This document shows positions 51,544-63,340 of a stretch of 64,000 nt of DNA, in pieces. Source of the stretch: Chaunax sp. Z400 (taxonomy: Eukaryota; Chordata; Actinopteri; Lophiiformes; Chaunacidae); the NCBI GenBank assembly GCA_037577475.1, contig CM075190.1, positions 1,206,001 through 1,270,000 on the forward strand, written 5' to 3'. The translations under genes and the position numbers were made by a program. Under the pieces are notes generated by a model. That model saw only the letters and a program-made list of their open reading frames with translations. It did not search any database and was not told the origin of the DNA. Numbering within the stretch: the stretch's first letter is position 1; every line of letters begins with the position of its first letter.

Positions 51544-54400
51544 AGTCTCTACGACCTTCCGTTCAAAAGTTACCAACCCGGGTACGGCCCCGATTGAGTT
51601 TTTATCCCCTTAACCTAACCTAACCCTAACCCTAACCCTAACCCCTAACCCACACTTGTCCGCTAGTCTCTGCGACCTTCCGTTCCCGAGATACAGACAT
51701 TCAAAATACGCCCCTACTGGACATGTCATATCTCGGGAAAGGAAGGTCGCACAGACTCGGGACAAAGACTGGTGTTCTCAGAGACCACATAAACCCCTAG
51801 ACGGACGTTGGTCCCGAGTCTCTACGACCTTCCGTTTCCGAGATACACACATTCACTATAGGCGAACCAAACCCCATTCACTTCAATGGGAACATAAACT
51901 TGAGTATAACTCGGGAACGGAAGGTCGTAGAGACTCGGGACCCTGATCCGTCGGACATAATTCGTGGTCCCTGAACACGCCAGACTTCTCCCCGAGTCTC
52001 TACGACCTTCCGTTCCCGAGATACAAACATTCCAAAAATCACCAAAAATACATGTCATATCTCGGGAACCGTAAGTCGTAGAGACTCGGTTTACCTGCTG
52101 GCGTTCTTGGAGACTCCATAAAACCATTGAAAGAGCTTATCCCCGAGTCTCTACGACCTTCCGTTCCCGAGATACAGACATTCAAAATACGTCCCTACTG
52201 GACATGTCATATCTCGGGAAAGGAAGGTCGCACAGACTCGGGACAAAGACTGGTGTTCTCAGAGACCACATAAACCCCTAGACGGACGTTGGTCCCGAGT
52301 CTCTACGACCTTCCGTTTCCGAGATACACACATTCACTATAGGCGAACCAAAGCCCATTCACTTCAATGGGAAAATAAACTTGAGTATAACTCGGGAACG
52401 GAAGGTCGTAGAGACTCGGGACCCTGATCCGTCGGACATAATTCGTGGTCTCTGAACACGCCAGACTTCTGCCCGAGTCTCTACGACCTTCCGTTCCCGA
52501 GATACAGACATTCAAAATACGCCCCTACTGGACATGTCATATCTTGGGAAAGGAAGGTCGCACAGACTCGGGACAAAGACTGGTGTTCTCAGAGACCACA
52601 TAAACCCCTAGACGGACGTTGGTCCCGAGTCTCTACGACCTTCCGTTTCCGAGATACACACATTCACTATAGGCGAACCAAACCCCATTCACTTCAATGG
52701 GAAAATAAACTTGAGTATAACTCGGGAACGGAAGGTCGTAGAGACTCGGGACCCTGATCCGTCGGACATAATTCGTGGTCCCTGAACACGCCAGACTTCT
52801 CCCCGAGTCTCTACGACCTTCCGTTCCCGAGATACAAACATTCCAAAAATCACCAAAAATACATGTCATATCTCGGGAACCGTAAGTCGTAGAGACTCGG
52901 TTTACCTGCTGGCGTTCTTGGAGACCGCATAAAACCATTGAAAGAGCTTATCCCCGAGTCTCTACGACCTTCCCTTCCCGAGATACAGACATTCAAAATA
53001 CGCCCCTACTGGACATGTCATATCTCGGGAAAGGAAGGTCGCACAGACTCGGGACAAAGACTGGTGTTCTCAGAGACCACATAAACCCCTAGACGGACGT
53101 TGGTCCCGAGTCTCTACGACCTTCCGTTTCCGAGATACACACATTCACTATAGGCGAACCAAAGCCCATTCACTTCAATGGGAAAATAAACTTGAGTATA
53201 ACTCGGGAACGGAAGGTCGTAGAGACTCGGGACCCTGATCCGTCGGACATAATTCGTGGTCTCTGAACACGCCAGACTTCTCCCCGTGTCTCTACGACCT
53301 TCCGTTCCCGAGATACAGACATTCAAAATACGCCCTTACTGGACATGTCATATCTCGGGAAAGGAAGGTCGCACAGACTCGGGACAAAGACTGGTGTTCT
53401 CAGAGACCACATAAACCCCTAGAAGGACGTTGGTCCCGAGTCTCTACGACCTTCCGTTTCAGAGATACACACATTCACTATAGGCGAACCAAACCCCATT
53501 CACTTCAATGGGAAAATAAACTTGAGTATAACTCGGGAACGGAAGGTCGTAGAGACTCGGGACCCTGATCGGTCGGACATAATTCGTGGTCCCTGAACAC
53601 GCCAGACTTCTCCCCGAGTCTCTACGACCTTCCGTTCCCGAGATACAAACATTCCAAAAATCACCAAAAATACATGTCATATCTCGGGAACCGTAAGTCG
53701 TAGAGACTCGGTTTACCTGCTGGCGTTCTTGGAGACTCCATAAAACCATTGAAAGAGCTTATCCCCGAGTCTCTACGACCTTCCGTTCCCGAGATACAGA
53801 CATTCAAAATACGCCCCTACTGGACATGTCATATCTCGGGAAAGGAAGGTCGCACAGACTCGGGACAAAGACTGGTGTTCTCAGAGACCACATAAACCCC
53901 TAGACGGACGTTGGTCCCGAGTCTCTACGACCTTCCGTTTCCGAGATACACACATTCACTATAGGCGAACCAAAGCCCATTCACTTCAATGGGAAAATAA
54001 ACTTGAGTATAACTCGGGAACGGAAGGTCGTAGAGACTCGGGACCCTGATCCGTCGGACATAATTCGTGGTCTCTGAACACGCCAGACTTCTGCCCGAGT
54101 CTCTACGACCTTCCGTTCCCGAGATACAGACATTCAAAATACGCCCCTACTGGACATGTCATATCTTGGGAAAGGAAGGTCGCACAGACTCGGGACAAAG
54201 ACTGGTGTTCTCAGAGACCACATAAACCCCTAGACGGACGTTGGTCCCGAGTCTCTACGACCTTTCGTTCCCGAGATACAAACATTCCAAAAACCACCAA
54301 AAATACATGTCATATCTCGGGAACCGTAAGTCGTAGGGACTCGGTTTACCTGCTGGCGTTCTTGGAGACCCCATAAAACCATTGAAAGAGCTTATCCCCG
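51544..54400. repeat. Cassette 43: T + (A B1 C A B2) x3 A C (2857 bp)
   Basis: T is 51544-51664 with the tract at 51610-51651. Three 811-bp A-B1-C-A-B2 blocks and an A-C pair follow. The first A after T has ctctgcgacc, usual from here on. Markers are acgtccctac near 52190, cttcccttcccg near 52970, cgcccttac near 53332, cccgtgtctc, tttcagag and gatcggtcgg, and aaaccaccaa near 54292. Confidence 0.95.
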
Positions 54401-55483
54401 AGTCTCTACGACCTTCCGTTCAAAAGTTACCAACCCGGGTACGGCCCCGATTGAGTTTTTATCCCCTTAACCTAACCTAACCCTAACCCTAACCCTAACC
54501 CCTAACCCACACTTGTCCGCTAGTCTCTGCGACCTTCCGTTCCCGAGATACAGACATTCAAAATACGCCCCTACTGGACATGTCATATCTCGGGAAAGGA
54601 AGGTCGCACAGACTCGGGACAAAGACTGGTGTTCTCAGAGACCACATAAACCCCTAGACGGACGTTGGTCCCGAGTCTCTACGACCTTCCGTTTCCGAGA
54701 TACACACATTCACTATAGGCGAACCAAACCCCATTCACTTCAATGGGAAAATAAACTTGAGTATAACTCGGGAACGGAAGGTCGTAGAGACTCGGGACCC
54801 TGATCCGTCGGACATAATTCGTGGTCCCTGAACACGCCAGACTTCTCCCCGAGTCTCTACGACCTTCCGTTCCCGAGATACAAACATTCCAAAAATCACC
54901 AAAAATACATGTCATATCTCGGGAACCGTAAGTCGTAGAGACTCGGTTTACCTGCTGGCGTTCTTGGAGACCGCATAAAACCATTGAAAGAGCTTATCCC
55001 CGAGTCTCTACGACCTTCCGTTCCCGAGATACAGACATTCAAAATACGCCCCTACTGGACATGTCATATCTCGGGAAAGGAAGGTCGCACAGACTCGGGA
55101 CAAAGACTGGTGTTCTCAGAGACCACATAAACCCCTAGACGGACGTTGGTCCCGAGTCTCTACGACCTTCCGTTTCCGAGATGCACACATTCACTATAGG
55201 CGAACCAAACCCCATTCACTTCAATGGGAAAATAAACTTGAGTATAACTCGGGAACGGAAGGTCGTAGAGACTCGGGACCCTGATCCGTCGGACATAATT
55301 CGTGGTCTCTGAACACGCCAGACTTCTCCCCGAGTCTCTACGACCTTCCGTTCCCGAGATACAAACATTCCAAAAATCACCAAAAATACATGTCATATCT
55401 CGGGAACCGTAAGTCGTAGAGACTCGGTTTACCTGCTGGCGTTCTTGGAAACCCCATAAAACCATTGAAAGAGCTTATCCCTG
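54401..55483. repeat. Cassette 44: T + (A B1 C) x2
   Basis: T is 54401-54521 with the tract at 54467-54508. The second B at 55155 has gagatgcacac and a B1 front with a B2-like gtggtctctg. The second C has ttggaaacccc and ccctgagtc at the following T boundary. Confidence 0.94.
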
Positions 55484-56076
55484 AGTCTCTACGACCTTCC
55501 GTTCAAAAGTTACCAACCCGGGTAGGGCCCCGATTGAGTTTTTATCCCCTTAACCCTAACCCTAACCCTAACCCCTAACCCACACTTGTCCTCGAGTCTC
55601 TACGACCTTCCGTCCCCGAGATACAGACATTCAAAATACGCCCCTACTGGACATGTCATATCTCGGGAAAGGAAGGTCGCACAGACTCGGGACAAAGACT
55701 GGTGTTCTCAGAGACCACATAAACCCCTAGACGGACGTTGGTCCCGAGTCTCTACGACCTTCCGTTTCCGAGATGCACACATTCACTATAGGCGAACCAA
55801 ACCCCATTCACTTCAATGGGAAAATAAACTTGAGTATAACTCGGGAACGGAAGGTCGTAGAGACTCGGGACCCTGATCCGTCGGACATAATTCGTGGTCT
55901 CTGACCACGCCAGACTTCTCCCCGAGTCTCTACGACCTTCCGTTCCCGAGATACAAACATTCCAAAAATCACCAAAAATACATGTCATATCTCGGGGAAC
56001 CGTAAGTTGCAGAGACTCGGTTTACCTGCTGGCGTTCTTGGAGACCCCATAAAACCATTGAAAGAGCTTATCCCCG
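55484..56076. repeat. Cassette 45: T(111) + A B C
   Basis: T is 55484-55594, 111 bp. Its tract (55550-55581) lacks the two CCTAA pentamers and holds only CCCTAA-type copies, the flank reads gggtagggcccc, and the tail is ttgtcctcg. A has cgtccccgag, B has gagatgcacac and ctgaccacgcc, and C is 152 bp (tcggggaacc) with taagttgcagag. Confidence 0.94.
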
Positions 56077-56824
56077 AGTCTCTACGACCTTCCGTTCAAA
56101 AGTTACCAACCCGGGTAGGGCCCCGATTGAGTTTTTATCCCCTTAACCTAACCTCACCCTAACCCTAACCCCTAACCCACACTTGTCCGCGAGTCTCTTC
56201 GACCTTCCGTTCCCGAGATACAGACATTCAAAATACGCCCCTACTGGACATGTCATATCTCGGGAAAGGAAGGTCGCACAGACTCGGGACAAAGACTGGT
56301 GTTCTCAGAGACCACATAAACCCCTAGACGGACGTTGGTCCCGAGTCTCTACGACCTTCCGTTTCCGAGATGCACACATTCACTATAGGCGAACCAAAGC
56401 CCATTCACTTCAATGGGAAAATAAACTTGAGTATAACTCGGGAACGGAAGGTCGTAGAGACTCGGGACCCTGATCCGTCGGACATAATTCGTGGTCTCTG
56501 AACACGCCAGACTTCTGCCCGAGTCTCTACGACCTTCCGTTCCCGAGATACAGACATTCAAAATACGCCCCTACTGGACATGTCATATCTTGGGAAAGGC
56601 AGGTGGCACAGACTCGGGACAAAGACTGGTGTTCTCAGAGACCACATAAACCCCTAGACGGACGTTGGTCCCGAGTCTCTACGACCTTTCGTTCCCGAGA
56701 TACAAACATTCCAAAAATCACCAAAAATACATGTCATATCTCGGGAACCGTAAGTCGTAGGGACTCGGTTTACCTGCTGGCGTTCTTGGAGACCCCATAA
56801 AACCATTGAAAGAGCTTATCCCCG
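56077..56824. repeat. Cassette 46: T(115) + A B2 A C
   Basis: T is 56077-56191, 115 bp (tract 56143-56178, with cctcaccc; flank gggtagggcccc; tail ttgtccgcg). A has ctcttcgacc, B2 has gagatgcacac and cttctgccc, and the last A has aggcaggtggc. Confidence 0.94.
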
Positions 56825-58059
56825 AGTCTCTACGACCTTCCGTTCAAAAGTTACCAACCCGGGTACGGCCCCGATTGAGTTTTTATCCCCTTAACCTAAC
56901 CTAACCCTAACCCTAACCCTAACCCCTAACCCACACTTGTCCGCTAGTCTCTGCGACCTTCCGTTCCCGAGATACAGACATTCAAAATACGCCCCTACTG
57001 GACATGTCATATCTCGGGAAAGGAAGGTCGCACAGACTCGGGACAAAGACTGGTGTTCTCAGAGACCACATAAACCCCTAGACGGACGTTGGTCCCGAGT
57101 CTCTACGACCTTCCGTTTCCGAGATACACACATTCACTATAGGCGAACCAAACCCCATTCACTTCAATGGGAAAATAAACTTGAGTATAACTCGGGAACG
57201 GAAGGTCGTAGAGACTCGGGACCCTGATCCGTCGGACATAATTCGTGGTCCCTGAACACGCCAGACTTCTCCCCGAGTCTCTACGACCTTCCGTTCCCGA
57301 GATACAAACATTCCAAAAATCACCAAAAATACATGTCATATCTCGGGAACCGTAAGTCGTAGAGACTCGGTTTACCTGCTGGCGTTCTTGGAGACTCCAT
57401 AAAACCATTGAAAGAGCTTATCCCCGAGTCTCTACGACCTTCCGTTCCCGAGATACAGACATTCAAAATACGTCCCTACTGGACATGTCATATCTCGGGA
57501 AAGGAAGGTCGCACAGACTCGGGACAAAGACTGGTGTTCTCAGAGACCACATAAACCCCTAGACGGACGTTGGTCCCGAGTCTCTACGACCTTCCGTTTC
57601 CGAGATACACACATTCACTATAGGCGAACCAAAGCCCATTCACTTCAATGGGAAAATAAACTTGAGTATAACTCGGGAACGGAAGGTCGTAGAGACTCGG
57701 GACCCTGATCCGTCGGACATAATTCGTGGTCTCTGAACACGCCAGACTTCTGCCCGAGTCTCTACGACCTTCCGTTCCCGAGATACAGACATTCAAAATA
57801 CGCCCCTACTGGACATGTCATATCTTGGGAAAGGAAGGTCGCACAGACTCGGGACAAAGACTGGTGTTCTCAGAGACCACATAAACCCCTAGACGGACGT
57901 TGGTCCCGAGTCTCTACGACCTTTCGTTCCCGAGATACAAACATTCCAAAAACCACCAAAAATACATGTCATATCTCGGGAACCGTAAGTCGTAGGGACT
58001 CGGTTTACCTGCTGGCGTTCTTGGAGACCCCATAAAACCATTGAAAGAGCTTATCCCCG
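56825..58059. repeat. Cassette 47: T + A B1 C A B2 A C
   Basis: T is 56825-56945 with the tract at 56891-56932. The left part matches cassette 43 (acgtccctac near 57471). The right part matches its end (cttctgccc, aaaccaccaa near 57951). Two 811-bp blocks are absent between them, so this cassette is the junction of the 3659-bp duplication. Confidence 0.94.
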
Positions 58060-59142
58060 AGTCTCTACGACCTTCCGTTCAAAAGTTACCAACCCGGGTA
58101 CGGCCCCGATTGAGTTTTTATCCCCTTAACCTAACCTAACCCTAACCCTAACCCTAACCCCTAACCCACACTTGTCCGCTAGTCTCTGCGACCTTCCGTT
58201 CCCGAGATACAGACATTCAAAATACGCCCCTACTGGACATGTCATATCTCGGGAAAGGAAGGTCGCACAGACTCGGGACAAAGACTGGTGTTCTCAGAGA
58301 CCACATAAACCCCTAGACGGACGTTGGTCCCGAGTCTCTACGACCTTCCGTTTCCGAGATACACACATTCACTATAGGCGAACCAAACCCCATTCACTTC
58401 AATGGGAAAATAAACTTGAGTATAACTCGGGAACGGAAGGTCGTAGAGACTCGGGACCCTGATCCGTCGGACATAATTCGTGGTCCCTGAACACGCCAGA
58501 CTTCTCCCCGAGTCTCTACGACCTTCCGTTCCCGAGATACAAACATTCCAAAAATCACCAAAAATACATGTCATATCTCGGGAACCGTAAGTCGTAGAGA
58601 CTCGGTTTACCTGCTGGCGTTCTTGGAGACCGCATAAAACCATTGAAAGAGCTTATCCCCGAGTCTCTACGACCTTCCGTTCCCGAGATACAGACATTCA
58701 AAATACGCCCCTACTGGACATGTCATATCTCGGGAAAGGAAGGTCGCACAGACTCGGGACAAAGACTGGTGTTCTCAGAGACCACATAAACCCCTAGACG
58801 GACGTTGGTCCCGAGTCTCTACGACCTTCCGTTTCCGAGATGCACACATTCACTATAGGCGAACCAAACCCCATTCACTTCAATGGGAAAATAAACTTGA
58901 GTATAACTCGGGAACGGAAGGTCGTAGAGACTCGGGACCCTGATCCGTCGGACATAATTCGTGGTCTCTGAACACGCCAGACTTCTCCCCGAGTCTCTAC
59001 GACCTTCCGTTCCCGAGATACAAACATTCCAAAAATCACCAAAAATACATGTCATATCTCGGGAACCGTAAGTCGTAGAGACTCGGTTTACCTGCTGGCG
59101 TTCTTGGAAACCCCATAAAACCATTGAAAGAGCTTATCCCTG
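58060..59142. repeat. Cassette 48: T + (A B1 C) x2
   Basis: T is 58060-58180 with the tract at 58126-58167. Copy of cassette 44 at 3659-bp offset, with gagatgcacac, ttggaaacccc and ccctgagtc all present. Confidence 0.94.
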
Positions 59143-59735
59143 AGTCTCTACGACCTTCCGTTCAAAAGTTACCAACCCGGGTAGGGCCCCGATTGAGTTT
59201 TTATCCCCTTAACCCTAACCCTAACCCTAACCCCTAACCCACACTTGTCCTCGAGTCTCTACGACCTTCCGTCCCCGAGATACAGACATTCAAAATACGC
59301 CCCTACTGGACATGTCATATCTCGGGAAAGGAAGGTCGCACAGACTCGGGACAAAGACTGGTGTTCTCAGAGACCACATAAACCCCTAGACGGACGTTGG
59401 TCCCGAGTCTCTACGACCTTCCGTTTCCGAGATGCACACATTCACTATAGGCGAACCAAACCCCATTCACTTCAATGGGAAAATAAACTTGAGTATAACT
59501 CGGGAACGGAAGGTCGTAGAGACTCGGGACCCTGATCCGTCGGACATAATTCGTGGTCTCTGACCACGCCAGACTTCTCCCCGAGTCTCTACGACCTTCC
59601 GTTCCCGAGATACAAACATTCCAAAAATCACCAAAAATACATGTCATATCTCGGGGAACCGTAAGTTGCAGAGACTCGGTTTACCTGCTGGCGTTCTTGG
59701 AGACCCCATAAAACCATTGAAAGAGCTTATCCCCG
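59143..59735. repeat. Cassette 49: T(111) + A B C
   Basis: T is 59143-59253 (111 bp, tract 59209-59240). Copy of cassette 45, including the one-base insertion in C (tcggggaacc) and taagttgcagag. Confidence 0.94.
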
Positions 59736-60483
59736 AGTCTCTACGACCTTCCGTTCAAAAGTTACCAACCCGGGTAGGGCCCCGATTGAGTTTTTATCCC
59801 CTTAACCTAACCTCACCCTAACCCTAACCCCTAACCCACACTTGTCCGCGAGTCTCTTCGACCTTCCGTTCCCGAGATACAGACATTCAAAATACGCCCC
59901 TACTGGACATGTCATATCTCGGGAAAGGAAGGTCGCACAGACTCGGGACAAAGACTGGTGTTCTCAGAGACCACATAAACCCCTAGACGGACGTTGGTCC
60001 CGAGTCTCTACGACCTTCCGTTTCCGAGATGCACACATTCACTATAGGCGAACCAAAGCCCATTCACTTCAATGGGAAAATAAACTTGAGTATAACTCGG
60101 GAACGGAAGGTCGTAGAGACTCGGGACCCTGATCCGTCGGACATAATTCGTGGTCTCTGAACACGCCAGACTTCTGCCCGAGTCTCTACGACCTTCCGTT
60201 CCCGAGATACAGACATTCAAAATACGCCCCTACTGGACATGTCATATCTTGGGAAAGGCAGGTGGCACAGACTCGGGACAAAGACTGGTGTTCTCAGAGA
60301 CCACATAAACCCCTAGACGGACGTTGGTCCCGAGTCTCTACGACCTTTCGTTCCCGAGATACAAACATTCCAAAAATCACCAAAAATACATGTCATATCT
60401 CGGGAACCGTAAGTCGTAGGGACTCGGTTTACCTGCTGGCGTTCTTGGAGACCCCATAAAACCATTGAAAGAGCTTATCCCCG
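59736..60483. repeat. Cassette 50: T(115) + A B2 A C
   Basis: T is 59736-59850 (115 bp, tract 59802-59837). Copy of cassette 46, including ctcttcgacc and aggcaggtggc. Confidence 0.94.
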
Positions 60484-63340
60484 AGTCTCTACGACCTTCC
60501 GTTCAAAAGTTACCAACCCGGGTACGGCCCCGATTGAGTTTTTATCCCCTTAACCTAACCTAACCCTAACCCTAACCCTAACCCCTAACCCACACTTGTC
60601 CGCTAGTCTCTGCGACCTTCCGTTCCCGAGATACAGACATTCAAAATACGCCCCTACTGGACATGTCATATCTCGGGAAAGGAAGGTCGCACAGACTCGG
60701 GACAAAGACTGGTGTTCTCAGAGACCACATAAACCCCTAGACGGACGTTGGTCCCGAGTCTCTACGACCTTCCGTTTCCGAGATACACACATTCACTATA
60801 GGCGAACCAAACCCCATTCACTTCAATGGGAAAATAAACTTGAGTATAACTCGGGAACGGAAGGTCGTAGAGACTCGGGACCCTGATCCGTCGGACATAA
60901 TTCGTGGTCCCTGAACACGCCAGACTTCTCCCCGAGTCTCTACGACCTTCCGTTCCCGAGATACAAACATTCCAAAAATCACCAAAAATACATGTCATAT
61001 CTCGGGAACCGTAAGTCGTAGAGACTCGGTTTACCTGCTGGCGTTCTTGGAGACTCCATAAAACCATTGAAAGAGCTTATCCCCGAGTCTCTACGACCTT
61101 CCGTTCCCGAGATACAGACATTCAAAATACGTCCCTACTGGACATGTCATATCTCGGGAAAGGAAGGTCGCACAGACTCGGGACAAAGACTGGTGTTCTC
61201 AGAGACCACATAAACCCCTAGACGGACGTTGGTCCCGAGTCTCTACGACCTTCCGTTTCCGAGATACACACATTCACTATAGGCGAACCAAAGCCCATTC
61301 ACTTCAATGGGAAAATAAACTTGAGTATAACTCGGGAACGGAAGGTCGTAGAGACTCGGGACCCTGATCCGTCGGACATAATTCGTGGTCTCTGAACACG
61401 CCAGACTTCTGCCCGAGTCTCTACGACCTTCCGTTCCCGAGATACAGACATTCAAAATACGCCCCTACTGGACATGTCATATCTTGGGAAAGGAAGGTCG
61501 CACAGACTCGGGACAAAGACTGGTGTTCTCAGAGACCACATAAACCCCTAGACGGACGTTGGTCCCGAGTCTCTACGACCTTCCGTTTCCGAGATACACA
61601 CATTCACTATAGGCGAACCAAACCCCATTCACTTCAATGGGAAAATAAACTTGAGTATAACTCGGGAACGGAAGGTCGTAGAGACTCGGGACCCTGATCC
61701 GTCGGACATAATTCGTGGTCCCTGAACACGCCAGACTTCTCCCCGAGTCTCTACGACCTTCCGTTCCCGAGATACAAACATTCCAAAAATCACCAAAAAT
61801 ACATGTCATATCTCGGGAACCGTAAGTCGTAGAGACTCGGTTTACCTGCTGGCGTTCTTGGAGACCGCATAAAACCATTGAAAGAGCTTATCCCCGAGTC
61901 TCTACGACCTTCCCTTCCCGAGATACAGACATTCAAAATACGCCCCTACTGGACATGTCATATCTCGGGAAAGGAAGGTCGCACAGACTCGGGACAAAGA
62001 CTGGTGTTCTCAGAGACCACATAAACCCCTAGACGGACGTTGGTCCCGAGTCTCTACGACCTTCCGTTTCCGAGATACACACATTCACTATAGGCGAACC
62101 AAAGCCCATTCACTTCAATGGGAAAATAAACTTGAGTATAACTCGGGAACGGAAGGTCGTAGAGACTCGGGACCCTGATCCGTCGGACATAATTCGTGGT
62201 CTCTGAACACGCCAGACTTCTCCCCGTGTCTCTACGACCTTCCGTTCCCGAGATACAGACATTCAAAATACGCCCTTACTGGACATGTCATATCTCGGGA
62301 AAGGAAGGTCGCACAGACTCGGGACAAAGACTGGTGTTCTCAGAGACCACATAAACCCCTAGAAGGACGTTGGTCCCGAGTCTCTACGACCTTCCGTTTC
62401 AGAGATACACACATTCACTATAGGCGAACCAAACCCCATTCACTTCAATGGGAAAATAAACTTGAGTATAACTCGGGAACGGAAGGTCGTAGAGACTCGG
62501 GACCCTGATCGGTCGGACATAATTCGTGGTCCCTGAACACGCCAGACTTCTCCCCGAGTCTCTACGACCTTCCGTTCCCGAGATACAAACATTCCAAAAA
62601 TCACCAAAAATACATGTCATATCTCGGGAACCGTAAGTCGTAGAGACTCGGTTTACCTGCTGGCGTTCTTGGAGAGTCCATAAAACCATTGAAAGAGCTT
62701 ATCCCCGAGTCTCTACGACCTTCCGTTCCCGAGATACAGACATTCAAAATACGCCCCTACTGGACATGTCATATCTCGGGAAAGGAAGGTCGCACAGACT
62801 CGGGACAAAGACTGGTGTTCTCAGAGACCACATAAACCCCTAGACGGACGTTGGTCCCGAGTCTCTACGACCTTCCGTTTCCGAGATACACACATTCACT
62901 ATAGGCGAACCAAAGCCCATTCACTTCAATGGGAAAATAAACTTGAGTATAACTCGGGAACGGAAGGTCGTAGAGACTCGGGACCCTGATCCGTCGGACA
63001 TAATTCGTGGTCTCTGAACACGCCAGACTTCTGCCCGAGTCTCTACGACCTTCCGTTCCCGAGATACAGACATTCAAAATACGCCCCTACTGGACATGTC
63101 ATATCTTGGGAAAGGAAGGTCGCACAGACTCGGGACAAAGACTGGTGTTCTCAGAGACCACATAAACCCCTAGACGGACGTTGGTCCCGAGTCTCTACGA
63201 CCTTTCGTTCCCGAGATACAAACATTCCAAAAATCACCAAAAATACATGTCATATCTCGGGAACCGTAAGTCGTAGGGACTCGGTTTACCTGCTGGCGTT
63301 CTTGGAGACCCCATAAAACCATTGAAAGAGCTTATCCCCG
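60484..63340. repeat. Cassette 51: T + (A B1 C A B2) x3 A C (2857 bp)
   Basis: T is 60484-60604 with the tract at 60550-60591. Copy of cassette 43 at 8940-bp offset: acgtccctac near 61130, cttcccttcccg near 61910 and cgcccttac near 62272 all match. Differences are ggagagtcc near 62672, and aatcaccaa near 63232 where cassette 43 has aaccaccaa. Confidence 0.95.
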
